The notes under the pieces are model-generated. The model was not told where the DNA came from. It saw nothing but the letters and a program-made list of their open reading frames with translations, and made no database searches. From Clostridia bacterium (GTDB lineage: Bacteria > Bacillota > Clostridia > Oscillospirales > CAG-272): 59,618 nt of DNA. Of this stretch, positions 27,754 through 36,469 are shown one piece after another. The position numbers and the translations under genes were made by a program. Every line of letters begins with the position of its first letter. The stretch's first letter is position 1. The stretch spans positions 1 to 59,618 of the forward strand of contig JAGBEE010000031.1 of assembly GCA_017937135.1 (NCBI GenBank), written 5' to 3'.

Positions 27754-28317
27754 TCAACCTCCAAAAAGATGTTCAATCAAGATTTTTACACCGATTAAAA
27801 TAAGAACTATTCCGCCAGCAAGCTCAGCCTTTGATTTATATTTAGCTCCAAAAATATTGCCTATTTTTACGCCTAACATGCAAAGAACAAATGTAATCAA
27901 ACCAATAGAGGATACAGCGACACCGATATCTACATTGGGTAAAATACCATATGAAATACCTACAGCTAAAGCATCAATGCTTGTAGCGATAGCCATAATT
28001 AACATAATTTTAAACGCAAGAGAACAATCGTGCTTTTCTTCGTCCTTGGAAAATGATTCTTTAATCATCATAGCACCAATTAAAGCAAGTAAAACAAAAG
28101 CAACCCAATGGTCAAACGCTTCAATATATGATTGAAAAGCGTGACCTAAAAAGTATCCAATAAGTGGCATAAGTGCTTGGAACCCACCAAACCAAAGACC
28201 AACAATCGCCATTTCCTTGATTTTTACTTGTTGCATAGCAAGTCCTTTGCAAATGGCAACCGCAAAAGCATCCATAGATAGAGCCACAGCAGTAATTATA
28301 AGCTCGTAAACCTCCAC
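27754..28317 (-). CDS. mntP: MntP-type manganese efflux pump
   Basis: A 187-residue membrane protein of the MntP family with six hydrophobic segments in two repeats. Family motifs are ALSMDAFAVAICKG (about 10-23) and its repeat ATSIDALAVGISYG; the acidic residues in both are conserved for Mn export. I choose GTG 28317, since AAGGAGG stands 5 nt upstream and the protein then starts with the first helix; the longer reading runs through that site. A promoter is immediately upstream and leaves only a ~25-nt leader, so unlike many mntP genes this one has no manganese riboswitch. That riboswitch instead precedes the P-type ATPase at 52.6 kb. Confidence 0.88.
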   Translation of the reverse strand: MEVYELIITAVALSMDAFAVAICKGLAMQQVKIKEMAIVGLWFGGFQALMPLIGYFLGHAFQSYIEAFDHWVAFVLLALIGAMMIKESFSKDEEKHDCSLAFKIMLIMAIATSIDALAVGISYGILPNVDIGVAVSSIGLITFVLCMLGVKIGNIFGAKYKSKAELAGGIVLILIGVKILIEHLFGG

Positions 28318-28348
28318 TTTTTCCTCCTTGCAAGCATTAATATAATCA

Positions 28349-28377
28349 ATGATAGCATTTAAGCTAAAAATTGTCAA
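28349..28377 (-). promoter_or_regulatory. SigA promoter of mntP-ECF operon
   Basis: Minus strand TTGACA, a 17-bp spacer ending TGC, then TATCAT. It is placed about 30 bp before the GTG start of mntP. Confidence 0.62.
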
Positions 28378-28445
28378 TATTTTAACGCAAAAACGTGAAC
28401 AAAAACAGCTATATATAATATATACAAAAAAATTCTAAAAAAGTA

Positions 28446-28474
28446 TTGACAAAAAGCAACACTTATGATAAAAT
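28446..28474 (+). promoter_or_regulatory. SigA extended -10 promoter of rplU-prp-rpmA
   Basis: TTGACA, a 17-bp spacer ending TGA, then TAAAAT. The predicted start near 28481 leaves a ~77-nt leader before rplU. Confidence 0.72.
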
Positions 28475-28480
28475 CTATAT

Positions 28481-28557
28481 CGCCGCATAATGCCGATGGT
28501 CTCAAACAGTTTATCTTACCCGGCTTAGCGAGTTTTGGTGAAAGAGAGGTGCTTTTC
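28481..28557 (+). ncRNA. Candidate ribosomal protein L21 leader RNA
   Basis: The 5' untranslated region between the promoter and rplU contains GC-rich paired segments (GCCG.../...CGGC, with AATGCCGATGGTCTC) in an otherwise AT-rich context. Firmicutes commonly carry an L21 leader motif exactly here for autogenous control. The match is by position and general composition only; a covariance-model scan would be needed to confirm it. Confidence 0.45.
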
Positions 28558-28869
28558 GTGTTCGCAATTATTTTAACAGGCGGAAAGCAGTACAAAGTAA
28601 ACGAAGGAGATGTTATCTTCGTTGAGAAGCTCGGCGCACAAGAAGGCGAAGAGGTTACATTTGATCAAGTTCTTGCTGTATCAAATGAAAACGGCTTTGT
28701 TGCAGGTGCTCCTTATGTTTCCGGCGCTTCCGTAACAGCAAAGGTTGTTCGTAACGGTAAAGCAAAGAAAATTTACGTTATGAAGTACAAGGCTAAGAAG
28801 AACGAGAAAAAGAAGATCGGTCACAGACAGCCTTATACAAAAGTACAAATCGAAAAAATTGTTGGCTAA
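28558..28869 (+). CDS. rplU: 50S ribosomal protein L21
   Basis: The 103-residue ribosomal protein L21. It opens with [13 protein letters not shown], the family hallmark, and ends with [16 protein letters not shown]. The start is GTG 28558, preceded by GAGAGGTG 8 nt away. The longer frame (from 28465) reads into the promoter and leader and is rejected. Order rplU-prp-rpmA is the standard Firmicute arrangement. Confidence 0.95.
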   Translation: MFAIILTGGKQYKVNEGDVIFVEKLGAQEGEEVTFDQVLAVSNENGFVAGAPYVSGASVTAKVVRNGKAKKIYVMKYKAKKNEKKKIGHRQPYTKVQIEKIVG

Positions 28870-28884
28870 TTTGGAGAAATCAAT

Positions 28885-29253
28885 ATGACAAAGGTCGTAT
28901 TTTTCAAGTCTAACGGAGTTTTTTGGGGCTTCGAGGAGCAAGGACATTCTGGCTTCGCAGCAAGTGGAGAGGATATACTTTGCTCAGCAATTTCAGCAAT
29001 GACAATGCTTGTCATAAATGCTATAGAGGTTGCTTATGCATCTGATGTAAACTACGAAATAGACGATGAGACAACAAATGTACGAGTTACTTCTCGTAGC
29101 GCGTTACCGAGCTATGAGGACGATGAGAAGAAGAGATTTGCTATCTCTGGGCTCATTATGGCATACTACTATCAATTAAATGATTTGGTAGAAGAGTATT
29201 ATGATCATCTTTCGGTTGATGTAATCGAAAAGGAATATGACGGTAACAAATAA
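28885..29253 (+). CDS. prp: Ribosomal-processing cysteine protease Prp
   Basis: A 122-residue YsxB/Prp-family protease that removes the N-terminal extension of L27 in Firmicutes. The catalytic pair is H21 (in GHSGFA) and C33 (in GEDILCSAIS), spaced as in characterised Prp. It lies 15 bp after rplU and 28 bp before rpmA, and the rpmA product has the expected cleavable leader. There is a GGAG site before ATG 28885. Confidence 0.93.
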   Translation: MTKVVFFKSNGVFWGFEEQGHSGFAASGEDILCSAISAMTMLVINAIEVAYASDVNYEIDDETTNVRVTSRSALPSYEDDEKKRFAISGLIMAYYYQLNDLVEEYYDHLSVDVIEKEYDGNK

Positions 29254-29281
29254 ACGTAAAATTTAAACGGAGGAACATATA

Positions 29282-29560
29282 ATGTTAAGACTTGGTTTAC
29301 AGTTCTTCGCACACAAAAAAGGTGTTGGTTCTACAAAGAACGGTCGTGACAGTGAATCTAAGCGTCTCGGCGTTAAAAAGGCTGACGGTGCAAGTGTAAT
29401 CGCTGGCAACATCATTGTTAGACAAAGAGGAACAAAAATTCATCCCGGTGCAAATGTAGGTATCGGAAAAGATGATACACTTTTTGCTCTTAGTGACGGT
29501 GTAGTTAAATTCGACTACATGGCAAAGGACAAGAAGCGTGTTAGCGTTTTGGCAAAATAA
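29282..29560 (+). CDS. rpmA: 50S ribosomal protein L27 with Prp-cleaved leader
   Basis: The 92-residue ribosomal protein L27. The N-terminus [18 protein letters not shown] carries the Firmicute extension MLRLGLQFF, cut by Prp after FF to expose the AHKKG end that reaches the peptidyl-transferase centre. The remaining sequence ([28 protein letters not shown]) is standard. GGAGGAAC precedes ATG 29282. Confidence 0.96.
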   Translation: MLRLGLQFFAHKKGVGSTKNGRDSESKRLGVKKADGASVIAGNIIVRQRGTKIHPGANVGIGKDDTLFALSDGVVKFDYMAKDKKRVSVLAK

Positions 29561-29567
29561 TTAAGTT

Positions 29568-29612
29568 ATAATTATAGCGGTGTGAGAATTCATACCGCTA
29601 TAATTATTTTTT
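29568..29612 (+). terminator. Intrinsic terminator after rpmA
   Basis: A perfect 14-bp stem (ATAATTATAGCGGT and its complement) with a 12-nt loop is followed by a T-tract, 8 bp after the rpmA stop. Confidence 0.9.
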
Positions 29613-29694
29613 GTAAAAATAGATAATAAATTAACCATCCTTCACTATAAAATACATCAAATTATAAAATATATCATTAAATATAAAAAAACTC

Positions 29695-29723
29695 TTCACA
29701 ATAAAGTGAAAATGTGATAAAAT
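29695..29723 (+). promoter_or_regulatory. SigA extended -10 promoter of sufC-sufB
   Basis: TTCACA, a 17-bp spacer ending TGA, then TAAAAT, 34 bp before sufC. Confidence 0.68.
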
Positions 29724-29756
29724 AAACTGAAAAGATATATTGTAAAGAGGAAAACT

Positions 29757-30476
29757 ATGCTTGAACTTAAAAATATTTCCTTTAAGGTTTCAGTAGAAAA
29801 TCAAGAAAAGGAAATTTTAAAGAATGTAAATTTAGTAATTGATGATAAATTCGTTGCAATAACAGGGCCAAACGGTGGAGGAAAATCAACACTTGCAAAA
29901 ATTATAGCGGGCATTTACCAGCCAACGACGGGACAAATTTTGCTTGATGGTGTTGATATTACAAATAAAAGTATAACAGAAAGAGCAAATTTAGGCATTA
30001 GCTTCGCTTTTCAACAGCCGGTAAGATTTAAGGGCTTAACAGTACGTGATTTGATTACACTTTCGGCGGGAAAGCAGATTACAGTATCTGAGGCGTGCAC
30101 ATATCTTTCTGAGGTTGGACTTTGTGCAAGAGATTATATAGATAGAGAGATAAATGCATCGTTGTCGGGGGGAGAGCTTAAAAGAATTGAAATTGCTATG
30201 ATAATGGCAAGAGGAACAAAGCTTTCTGTTTTTGATGAGCCTGAGGCGGGAATAGATCTTTGGAGCTTTAATAACCTTATAAGAGTATTTGAAAAAATGC
30301 ACGAGAAAACAAATGGCTCGATTATAATCATTTCTCACCAGGAGAGAATACTGGATATTGCCGACAAGATAGCTTTAGTTGCAAATGGTGAGGTTAAAAA
30401 GTACGGAAGCAAGGAAGAAATTTTGCCCGAGCTTTTAAGAAAAGAGAATACAAATTTCGGCTGTGTAAAGCTTTAA
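29757..30476 (+). CDS. sufC: SufC-like Fe-S assembly ATPase
   Basis: A 239-residue ABC-type ATPase of the SufC family. Walker A GPNGGGKST (37-45), Q-loop FQQPVRFKG (85-93), signature LSGGELKR (136-143) and Walker B with FDEPEAGID (159-167) are all present. The EPEAGID tail and the FAFQQPVR segment distinguish SufC from transport ABC proteins. It drives conformational change of the adjacent SufB-like scaffold. The next gene starts 13 bp later. No SufS, SufU, SufD or SufE is nearby, so the unit is a two-gene minimal system. Confidence 0.9.
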   Translation: MLELKNISFKVSVENQEKEILKNVNLVIDDKFVAITGPNGGGKSTLAKIIAGIYQPTTGQILLDGVDITNKSITERANLGISFAFQQPVRFKGLTVRDLITLSAGKQITVSEACTYLSEVGLCARDYIDREINASLSGGELKRIEIAMIMARGTKLSVFDEPEAGIDLWSFNNLIRVFEKMHEKTNGSIIIISHQERILDIADKIALVANGEVKKYGSKEEILPELLRKENTNFGCVKL

Positions 30477-30488
30477 TTGGAGATAAAA

Positions 30489-31406
30489 ATGAATATAATT
30501 GAAAAGGGCTTGCTTGAAAAGATTACTGGCTTGCACGAGGTGCCCCAGGGCGCATATAACATTAGAGCAAATGGTGGCTTGGGTGGCAGAAACACAACTG
30601 CAAACATAGATATTGTGTCAAAAGAGGACAAGCCAGGAATTGATATAATAATAAAGCCTAATACAAAAAATGAGAGTGTTCATATTCCTGTTGTTGTTAG
30701 CAAAAGCGGACTAAATGATCTTGTATATAACGATTTCTATATTGGCGAAAATGCAGATGTAGTTATTGTAGCAGGCTGTGGAATTCATAATAATGGCGAT
30801 GAAAAGTCAAGTCACGATGGAATACACTCCTTCCATGTAGGAAAAAATGCAAAAATAAAATATGTTGAGAAGCATTATGGAGACGGAGATGGCTTAGGTG
30901 AAAGGGTTATGAACCCAACCACGGTTATCGAAATTGACGAGGGTGGATATATGGAAATGGAAACCACTCAAATCAAGGGTATCGATTCGACAGTAAGGGT
31001 TACTAACGCATCACTTGCTAATGATGCAAAGCTTGTTATAAAGGAAAGCTTGATGACACATGGCAAGCAATATGCAAAAACTGATTTTACCGTTGACTTA
31101 AATGGAGAAAATTCTTCAGCAAACGTTATTTCACGTTCAGTTGCGAAGGACGAATCATATCAGGTATTCCTTTCAAATATAAATGGAAATAATAAATGTG
31201 CAGGACACACAGAATGTGATGCTATTATAATGGACAAGGCAAGGGTTAGTGCTATTCCCGAAATTACAGCAAATCACATTGATGCAAGCCTTATTCACGA
31301 GGCAGCCATCGGAAAAATAGCTGGAGAACAGCTCTTAAAGCTTATGACACTTGGACTAACCGAGGAAGAGGCAGAGGAGCAAATAGTAAATGGATTTTTA
31401 AAATAA
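30489..31406 (+). CDS. Short SufB/SufD-like Fe-S scaffold (minimal SUF/SMS type)
   Basis: A 305-residue SufB/SufD-superfamily protein. The core beta-helix region is recognisable (DFYIGENADVVIVAGCGIHNN, HVGKNAKIKYVEKHYGDG). The C-terminal helical SufBD motif is also present: CAGHTECDAIIMD..., EITANHIDASLIHEAAIGKI, GLTEEEAEEQIVNGFL. It is much shorter than SufB (~470) or SufD (~430), lacking most of the N-terminal region. Candidate ligands are Cys in AGHTECD and His in ANHIDASLIHEAAIG. ATG 30489 has TTGGAG. Together with SufC alone it looks like the minimal SufBC (SmsBC) arrangement proposed as an ancestral scaffold. Confidence 0.85.
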   Translation: MNIIEKGLLEKITGLHEVPQGAYNIRANGGLGGRNTTANIDIVSKEDKPGIDIIIKPNTKNESVHIPVVVSKSGLNDLVYNDFYIGENADVVIVAGCGIHNNGDEKSSHDGIHSFHVGKNAKIKYVEKHYGDGDGLGERVMNPTTVIEIDEGGYMEMETTQIKGIDSTVRVTNASLANDAKLVIKESLMTHGKQYAKTDFTVDLNGENSSANVISRSVAKDESYQVFLSNINGNNKCAGHTECDAIIMDKARVSAIPEITANHIDASLIHEAAIGKIAGEQLLKLMTLGLTEEEAEEQIVNGFLK

Positions 31407-31415
31407 AATAAACGC

Positions 31416-31442
31416 AATTCCCGTGACAAAGCCACGGGAATT
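31416..31442 (+). terminator. Hairpin after sufB-like gene (weak terminator)
   Basis: A perfect 10-bp stem AATTCCCGTG / CACGGGAATT with a 7-nt loop. It is followed by AACCATTAAGG, not a T-tract, so it may be a partial terminator or processing site between sufCB and metF. Confidence 0.55.
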
Positions 31443-31460
31443 AACCATTAAGGAAACAAT

Positions 31461-32327
31461 ATGAAAATAAGTGAAATAATAAAATCAAAATCACCCTCAT
31501 TATCACTTGAGGTATTCCCACCTAAAACAAGCGATACTTTTGAAAGCGTTATAGGAGCAACTAATAAAATTGCAACTCTAAAGCCATCGTTTATGAGTGT
31601 TACATATGGCGCAGGTGGAGGAACAAGTAAATATACAATTTCTATTGCTAAGAGTATTCAAGAAAACCACGGAGTAACTGCGCTTGCACATCTAACTTGT
31701 GTTAATTCCACAAGAGACGAGGTGAAAGCGCGTTTAAGGGAGCTTAAGGAGAGTGGAATTGAGAATATTTTGGCATTAAGAGGAGATATAACTCCAGAGA
31801 ATCAAAATAGAGAAAAGTGGGATTATAGATACGCTAACGAGCTAATACAGGAAATAAAAGCGGAGTATGATTTTTGCGTGGGTGGAGCTTGTTATCCAGA
31901 GGGACATCCTGAATCAGAGCATCAAAGTGATGATATTCTTAATTTGAAAAGAAAAGTGGAAGCAGGATGCGATTTTTTAACGACACAAATGTTTTTTGAC
32001 AATAATATCCTTTATAATTTCCTTTATAAAATAAGAGATAAGGGAATAGATGTACCAGTAATTGCAGGAATTATGCCTGTAACTAACGGAAGGCAAATAA
32101 AAAGGACCTGCGCTCTTTGTGGCTCACAGCTACCACAAAGATTTAAAACAATAGTCGATAGATACGCAGATACCCCCGATGCGATGAAGCAAGCGGGAAT
32201 TGCATATGCAACGGAACAAATAATTGATCTTTTTGCCAATGGTGTAAATGCTGTTCACGTATATTCAATGAATAAATTTGATGTTGCGCAAAAGATAATG
32301 GAAAATATTTCGGAGATAATAAAGTGA
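31461..32327 (+). CDS. metF: 5,10-methylenetetrahydrofolate reductase
   Basis: A 288-residue flavin-dependent MTHFR that makes 5-methyl-THF, the methyl donor for MetH. Motifs: SLEVFPPKTSDT (Glu of the active site), FMSVTYGAGGGTS, LAHLTCVNST, LALRGDITPE and TTQMFFDN. The length matches bacterial MetF (about 290). AAGGAAAC lies before ATG 31461. The stop overlaps the start of the reactivation gene by 4 bp, so metF, the activator and metH form one translationally coupled unit. Confidence 0.95.
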   Translation: MKISEIIKSKSPSLSLEVFPPKTSDTFESVIGATNKIATLKPSFMSVTYGAGGGTSKYTISIAKSIQENHGVTALAHLTCVNSTRDEVKARLRELKESGIENILALRGDITPENQNREKWDYRYANELIQEIKAEYDFCVGGACYPEGHPESEHQSDDILNLKRKVEAGCDFLTTQMFFDNNILYNFLYKIRDKGIDVPVIAGIMPVTNGRQIKRTCALCGSQLPQRFKTIVDRYADTPDAMKQAGIAYATEQIIDLFANGVNAVHVYSMNKFDVAQKIMENISEIIK

Positions 32328-32917
32328 CAGCTCCCACATTGATAAGTATAAGCGATGTAAAAGCCTTAAAAATCAACATAAATGAGGTTTTACGTTATCT
32401 TAAAATAAATAAAAAAAGCGATGATATAATTGCTTATTTAGATGAATGTAAGGAGCTCGTATATAAAAACGCAAATCCAAGAGGAGCTTTCATAAGAACA
32501 GAAATTTCTGTTTGCGAAGATATAATTGATTTCGGATTTGATAGAGTAGAAAGCAAAAAGCTTGCTAAAAATTTAAAAGGCTGTAAGGAGGCTTATGCTT
32601 TTGTAGCAACGCTTGGTGTTGAAATAGACAGATTGTTTGAACGATATTTAAAAATAGAGCCATCAAAGGCATCTGTTTGCGATGCAATTGCTTCCTCCTT
32701 GATAGAAAGCTTTTGCGATTATATTAATGAATATTTAAAAGCTAATGAAACACTATGTCCACGCTTTTCGCCTGGATATGGTGATTATTCCATAAAGCAC
32801 CAGGGAGCATTACTAAATATTCTGGATGCAAGCAAAAGAGTAGGTATAACATTAACTAATTCTTATATGATGGTGCCGACTAAATCTGTAAGTGCCATAA
32901 TAGGAATAAAAATTTGA
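32324..32917 (+). CDS. Stand-alone methionine synthase reactivation protein
   Basis: A 197-residue protein matching the C-terminal AdoMet-binding activation domain of cobalamin-dependent methionine synthase, here encoded separately. The hallmark RFSPGYGDYS (about 146-155) is followed by LDASKRVGITLTNSYMMVP and TKSVSAIIGI. An N-terminal helical stretch with EVLRYLKINKKSDD resembles the linker of MetH activators. It would supply the reductive methylation that rescues inactive cob(II)alamin, since the adjacent MetH lacks this domain. It starts at GTG 32324, overlapping metF. Confidence 0.88.
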   Translation: MTAPTLISISDVKALKININEVLRYLKINKKSDDIIAYLDECKELVYKNANPRGAFIRTEISVCEDIIDFGFDRVESKKLAKNLKGCKEAYAFVATLGVEIDRLFERYLKIEPSKASVCDAIASSLIESFCDYINEYLKANETLCPRFSPGYGDYSIKHQGALLNILDASKRVGITLTNSYMMVPTKSVSAIIGIKI

Positions 32918-32932
32918 TTTATGGAGAGAAAA

Positions 32933-35284
32933 ATGGACATCTTATCAAGGATAAAAGAGGGTTATGTATTTTTTGATGGTGCTATGGGCACCGAACTACA
33001 AAAATACGGACTTTTGGCAGGGGAGTGTACAGAAAACTGGAATTTAACCCATCCCGAAACTATAACAGAAATACACAAAAAGTATTTTTTAGCTGGTGCA
33101 AACATTGCGACTGCAAACACATTTGGTGCTAACCCAATTAAGATATCAAATACAGAAGAAATAATAAGATGTGCCATAGAAAATGCAAAAAATGCAGTAA
33201 ATTCAAGTGAACAATATGTTGCACTTGATATTGGCCCAACAGGTAAGCTATTAAAGCCACTTGGAGATCTTGATTTTGAAGATGCGTATAAAGCATTTTC
33301 TGTAGCTGTAAGGGCAGGGGCAGAGGCAGGCGCAGATTTGATACTTATTGAAACAATGAGCGACACTTATGAACTAAAGGCTGCAGTTCTCGCTGCAAAG
33401 GAGAACTCCAATTTGCCAATATTTACAACCTTTGTTCTTGATGAGAATGGAAAAAGCGTAACAGGCTGTGATGTGGATGCTATGGTTGCTATGCTTGAGG
33501 GACTTGGAGTCAACGCTCTTGGAGTGAATTGCTCACTTGGGGCAGAGCAATTAAAAAAATATATTCCAAATATAATTAAAGCATCATCATTACCTGTAAT
33601 AGTAAACCCAAATGCAGGAATGCCCATACTTTGCGATGGAAAAACAACATATGAGCAATCACCCGATAAATTTGCTTGTGATATGGTCGAAATAGCTAAT
33701 ATGGGTGCAAGAATATTAGGTGGATGCTGTGGTACAACACCTGAGCACATAGTAAAAATGACACAGGCTGTTAAAAAAACACCCACAAAAGCAATAGTTA
33801 AAAAGAATTATACAGTAGCATCATCTTATTCTCATGCGTGCTATTTTGATAAAAAAACCGTTCTGATAGGTGAAAGAATAAATCCAACAGGAAAGCCAAG
33901 GCTTAAGGCAGCATTACGAGAAAACAATATTGATTATTTAATAAAAGAGGCAATAGGACAAGAGGAAAATGGTGCACATATGCTTGATGTTAATGTTGGA
34001 TTGCCTGAAATAGATGAAAAAGCTGTTTTGACACAAGCAATAAAAGAAATACAAGCAGTCTCAACATTACCACTTCAAATTGATACGTCAAATAAAGATG
34101 CTCTTGAAAGTGCTATGAGAATTTACAACGGAAAGCCACTTGTAAACTCGGTAAACGGCAAGGAAGAGAGCATAAATAGCGTATTCCCCATAGTAAAAAA
34201 ATATGGTGGCGTAGTAATAGCCTTAACTCTTGACGAAAACGGAATACCAAATACGGCCCGTGAAAGATTGAATATAGCCAAAAAAATTATAGATAGAGCA
34301 AGAGAATATGGTATAGACAAAAAGGATATAATTGTTGACCCTCTTTGTCTCACGGTCAGCTCTGATAAGACAGCACCAAGTGTGACCCTTGAGGCTATTG
34401 AAATAATAAAAAAAGAGTTAGGTGTAAAAACCTCGCTTGGTATTTCAAATGTTTCATTCGGCTTGCCATCACGCGACATAGTAAACTCGGTATTCTTTTC
34501 ACACGCACTTTTAAAAGGGCTTGATGCTGTTATAATGAATCCATATTCAGAGGAAATGAAGAAGGCGTATTATGCTCACAATACTCTTATGGGCATAGAC
34601 GAAAATTGTCAAGAGTATATCAATTTCGCAAGTAATACTATTAGCCAAGAAACAATTAAAGATTTAAGTGATATGACTCTTGAAAAGGCAATAATCAAGG
34701 GACTTAAAAAGGAAGCTCGCGAAATTACTAAATCGCTTATTATAAACACTCCCCCCCTTGAAATTGTAAATAATCATATAATTACAGCACTTGATAAGGT
34801 CGGAGAAGGCTATGAAAAGGGAAAAACCTTTTTGCCTCAGCTACTAATGAGCGCCGAAACGGCAACTGTTGCCTTCGATGTTGTAAAGGAGAATATTTCT
34901 GTTGATAGCGAGGCAAAGAAGGGCGATATTATATTAGCAACCGTTAAGGGCGATATTCATGATATAGGTAAAAACATTGTCAAGGTGATTTTGCAAAATT
35001 ACGGCTTTACGGTTCATGACCTTGGCAAGGATGTTTCACCTGAAAAAATACTTGATTATGCTAAAAAAACAGGAGTAAAGCTTGTTGGACTTTCTGCACT
35101 TATGACAACGACTGTTGTGTCAATGCAAAAAACCATAAAGCTCTTAAAGACCGAGCTTCCAGATGTAAAGGTTATGGTCGGTGGAGCAGTGCTAACCGAG
35201 GAATATGCAAACATGATTGGTGCTGACAAATATGGCAAGGATGCGATGGATAGCGTAAGATACGCACAAGAATTCTATAAATAA
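32933..35284 (+). CDS. metH: Cobalamin-dependent methionine synthase, three-domain (MetH)
   Basis: A 783-residue MetH with three modules. The homocysteine methyltransferase barrel (about 1-290) has zinc cysteines in GVNCSLG and GGCCGTTPEH. The pterin-binding domain (about 310-555) includes LIGERINPTG, DVNVGLPEID and LGISNVSFGLPSR. The B12 region (about 565-783) has DIHDIGKN, in which His676 is the cobalt ligand. The AdoMet activation domain of E. coli MetH (1227 aa) is absent and is supplied by the preceding gene. I use ATG 32933 because GGAG is 7 nt upstream; ATG 32921 lies in that site. It converts homocysteine and 5-methyl-THF to methionine and THF. Confidence 0.95.
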   Translation: MDILSRIKEGYVFFDGAMGTELQKYGLLAGECTENWNLTHPETITEIHKKYFLAGANIATANTFGANPIKISNTEEIIRCAIENAKNAVNSSEQYVALDIGPTGKLLKPLGDLDFEDAYKAFSVAVRAGAEAGADLILIETMSDTYELKAAVLAAKENSNLPIFTTFVLDENGKSVTGCDVDAMVAMLEGLGVNALGVNCSLGAEQLKKYIPNIIKASSLPVIVNPNAGMPILCDGKTTYEQSPDKFACDMVEIANMGARILGGCCGTTPEHIVKMTQAVKKTPTKAIVKKNYTVASSYSHACYFDKKTVLIGERINPTGKPRLKAALRENNIDYLIKEAIGQEENGAHMLDVNVGLPEIDEKAVLTQAIKEIQAVSTLPLQIDTSNKDALESAMRIYNGKPLVNSVNGKEESINSVFPIVKKYGGVVIALTLDENGIPNTARERLNIAKKIIDRAREYGIDKKDIIVDPLCLTVSSDKTAPSVTLEAIEIIKKELGVKTSLGISNVSFGLPSRDIVNSVFFSHALLKGLDAVIMNPYSEEMKKAYYAHNTLMGIDENCQEYINFASNTISQETIKDLSDMTLEKAIIKGLKKEAREITKSLIINTPPLEIVNNHIITALDKVGEGYEKGKTFLPQLLMSAETATVAFDVVKENISVDSEAKKGDIILATVKGDIHDIGKNIVKVILQNYGFTVHDLGKDVSPEKILDYAKKTGVKLVGLSALMTTTVVSMQKTIKLLKTELPDVKVMVGGAVLTEEYANMIGADKYGKDAMDSVRYAQEFYK

Positions 35285-35316
35285 AAAATTGCCCGATTAT
35301 TTCGGGCAATTTTTTA
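35283..35316. terminator. Bidirectional intrinsic terminator
   Basis: A stem AAAATTGCCCGA / TCGGGCAATTTT with loop TTATT lies between convergent metH and the dehydrogenase gene, with A/T runs on both sides. Confidence 0.92.
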
Positions 35317-36283
35317 TTTCGTTGTCGCAGCTTCCGTTTTCAAAAAATTCATTTATATTATTTACAGTAGTGCTCGCAATGTTTGATACTGCCTCTTTTG
35401 TGAAAAACGCTTGGTGTGATGTAACTATTACATTTGGCATTGTCATAAGCAGGGCAAGAGTATCATCTTTGATGATCATATCTGAGTTATCCTCAAAAAA
35501 CAGCTCTGATTCCTCCTCGTAAACATCAAGACAAGCACCACCGATTTTTCCCGATCTTATTTCCTCAAGTAAATCCTCAGAGTTTATAAGCGCTCCTCGT
35601 GAAGTATTAAGAATAATAACACCATTTTTCATTTTGTCAATGCTATTTTTAGAAATCATATGATAGCTTTCCTCATTAAGTGGACAATGTAGAGAAATAA
35701 TATCACTTGCTTCAAATAGCTTATTAAGCTCCGTGTATTCAATATCTAAATTCTTGTTTGGAAATTTATCATATGCTAATACACGCATTCCAAGCCCCTT
35801 GCAAAAGCCAGCAAAAATACTACCAATTTTACCTGTACCGATAACACCTATTGTTTTCCCATGCAGATCAAAGCCCATAAGACCAGTCAAAGCGAAATTA
35901 AAGCTCTTTGTACGAATATAAGCCTTATGAATATTTCTTACAGAAGTCAGTAGCAGAGCGAGCGTATGCTCAGCAACAGCATATGGAGAATAATCAGGAA
36001 CTCTTACAACATTGATTTTTCCATAAGCGTGCTTCAAATCAACGTTATTAAATCCGGCACAACGCAGGGCAATCAGCTTTACACCATAGGATACAAGCTT
36101 ATCAATAACCTCGCTGTTTACAGTATCATTAACAAAAACACAAATTCCATCATACCCGTTTGCAAGAGAAACAGTATCAGGATTTAGCTTTGTTTCAAAA
36201 AATTTAAACTTTAAATTATCACTTTTAAATTTGTTAAATGAATCGATGTCGTAGGATTTAGAATCAAAGAAAGCTATTTTCAT
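35297..36283 (-). CDS. D-lactate dehydrogenase / D-2-hydroxyacid dehydrogenase
   Basis: A 328-residue NAD-dependent D-2-hydroxyacid dehydrogenase, close to the LdhA/D-LDH group. The substrate domain has LIALRCAGFNNVD and VPDYSPYAVAEHTLALLL. The nucleotide motif is GVIGTGKIGS (about 146-155). Catalytic residues are Arg in LNTSRGALIN, Glu in DVYEEES and His in VTSHQAFFT. The H-Q-A-F-F form and Y-S-P-Y-A-V-A-E-H fit D-lactate dehydrogenases that reduce pyruvate. ATG 36283 has GAGGTGATATTT; the longer frame start lacks this. It probably recycles NADH in fermentation. Confidence 0.88.
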   Translation of the reverse strand: MKIAFFDSKSYDIDSFNKFKSDNLKFKFFETKLNPDTVSLANGYDGICVFVNDTVNSEVIDKLVSYGVKLIALRCAGFNNVDLKHAYGKINVVRVPDYSPYAVAEHTLALLLTSVRNIHKAYIRTKSFNFALTGLMGFDLHGKTIGVIGTGKIGSIFAGFCKGLGMRVLAYDKFPNKNLDIEYTELNKLFEASDIISLHCPLNEESYHMISKNSIDKMKNGVIILNTSRGALINSEDLLEEIRSGKIGGACLDVYEEESELFFEDNSDMIIKDDTLALLMTMPNVIVTSHQAFFTKEAVSNIASTTVNNINEFFENGSCDNEIKNCPK

Positions 36284-36301
36284 AAATATCACCTCATTCA
36301 C

Positions 36302-36330
36302 ATTTTAATATATTCTTTCCAAAATTACAA
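36302..36330 (-). promoter_or_regulatory. SigA promoter of D-lactate dehydrogenase gene
   Basis: Minus strand TTGTAA, a 17-bp spacer, then TAAAAT, about 20 bp before the start codon. No TG extension. Confidence 0.5.
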
Positions 36331-36432
36331 GAATAATAAGAAAAAAACACCAAAAAACGATTTTAAGTAATAATTACCAAAAAAATTTGATAAAATTTTA
36401 TTATTTTCTGCGTGTTAACAAAAGAAAATCTA

Positions 36433-36461
36433 TTGACAATAACGCGCGTGCATGATAAAAT
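36433..36461 (+). promoter_or_regulatory. SigA extended -10 promoter of purine operon
   Basis: TTGACA, a 17-bp spacer ending TGA, then TAAAAT. Transcription would begin near 36468, just ahead of the riboswitch. Confidence 0.78.
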
Positions 36462-36469
36462 AAATAGCG

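Noticed and set aside
28318-28460. Manganese riboswitch before mntP
   Set aside because: The promoter leaves only about 25 nt of leader, and no GGGGAGUA-type core is present on the minus strand.
28465-28557. N-terminal extension of L21
   Set aside because: The extra codons lie in the promoter and leader; GTG 28558 gives the standard L21 N-terminus.
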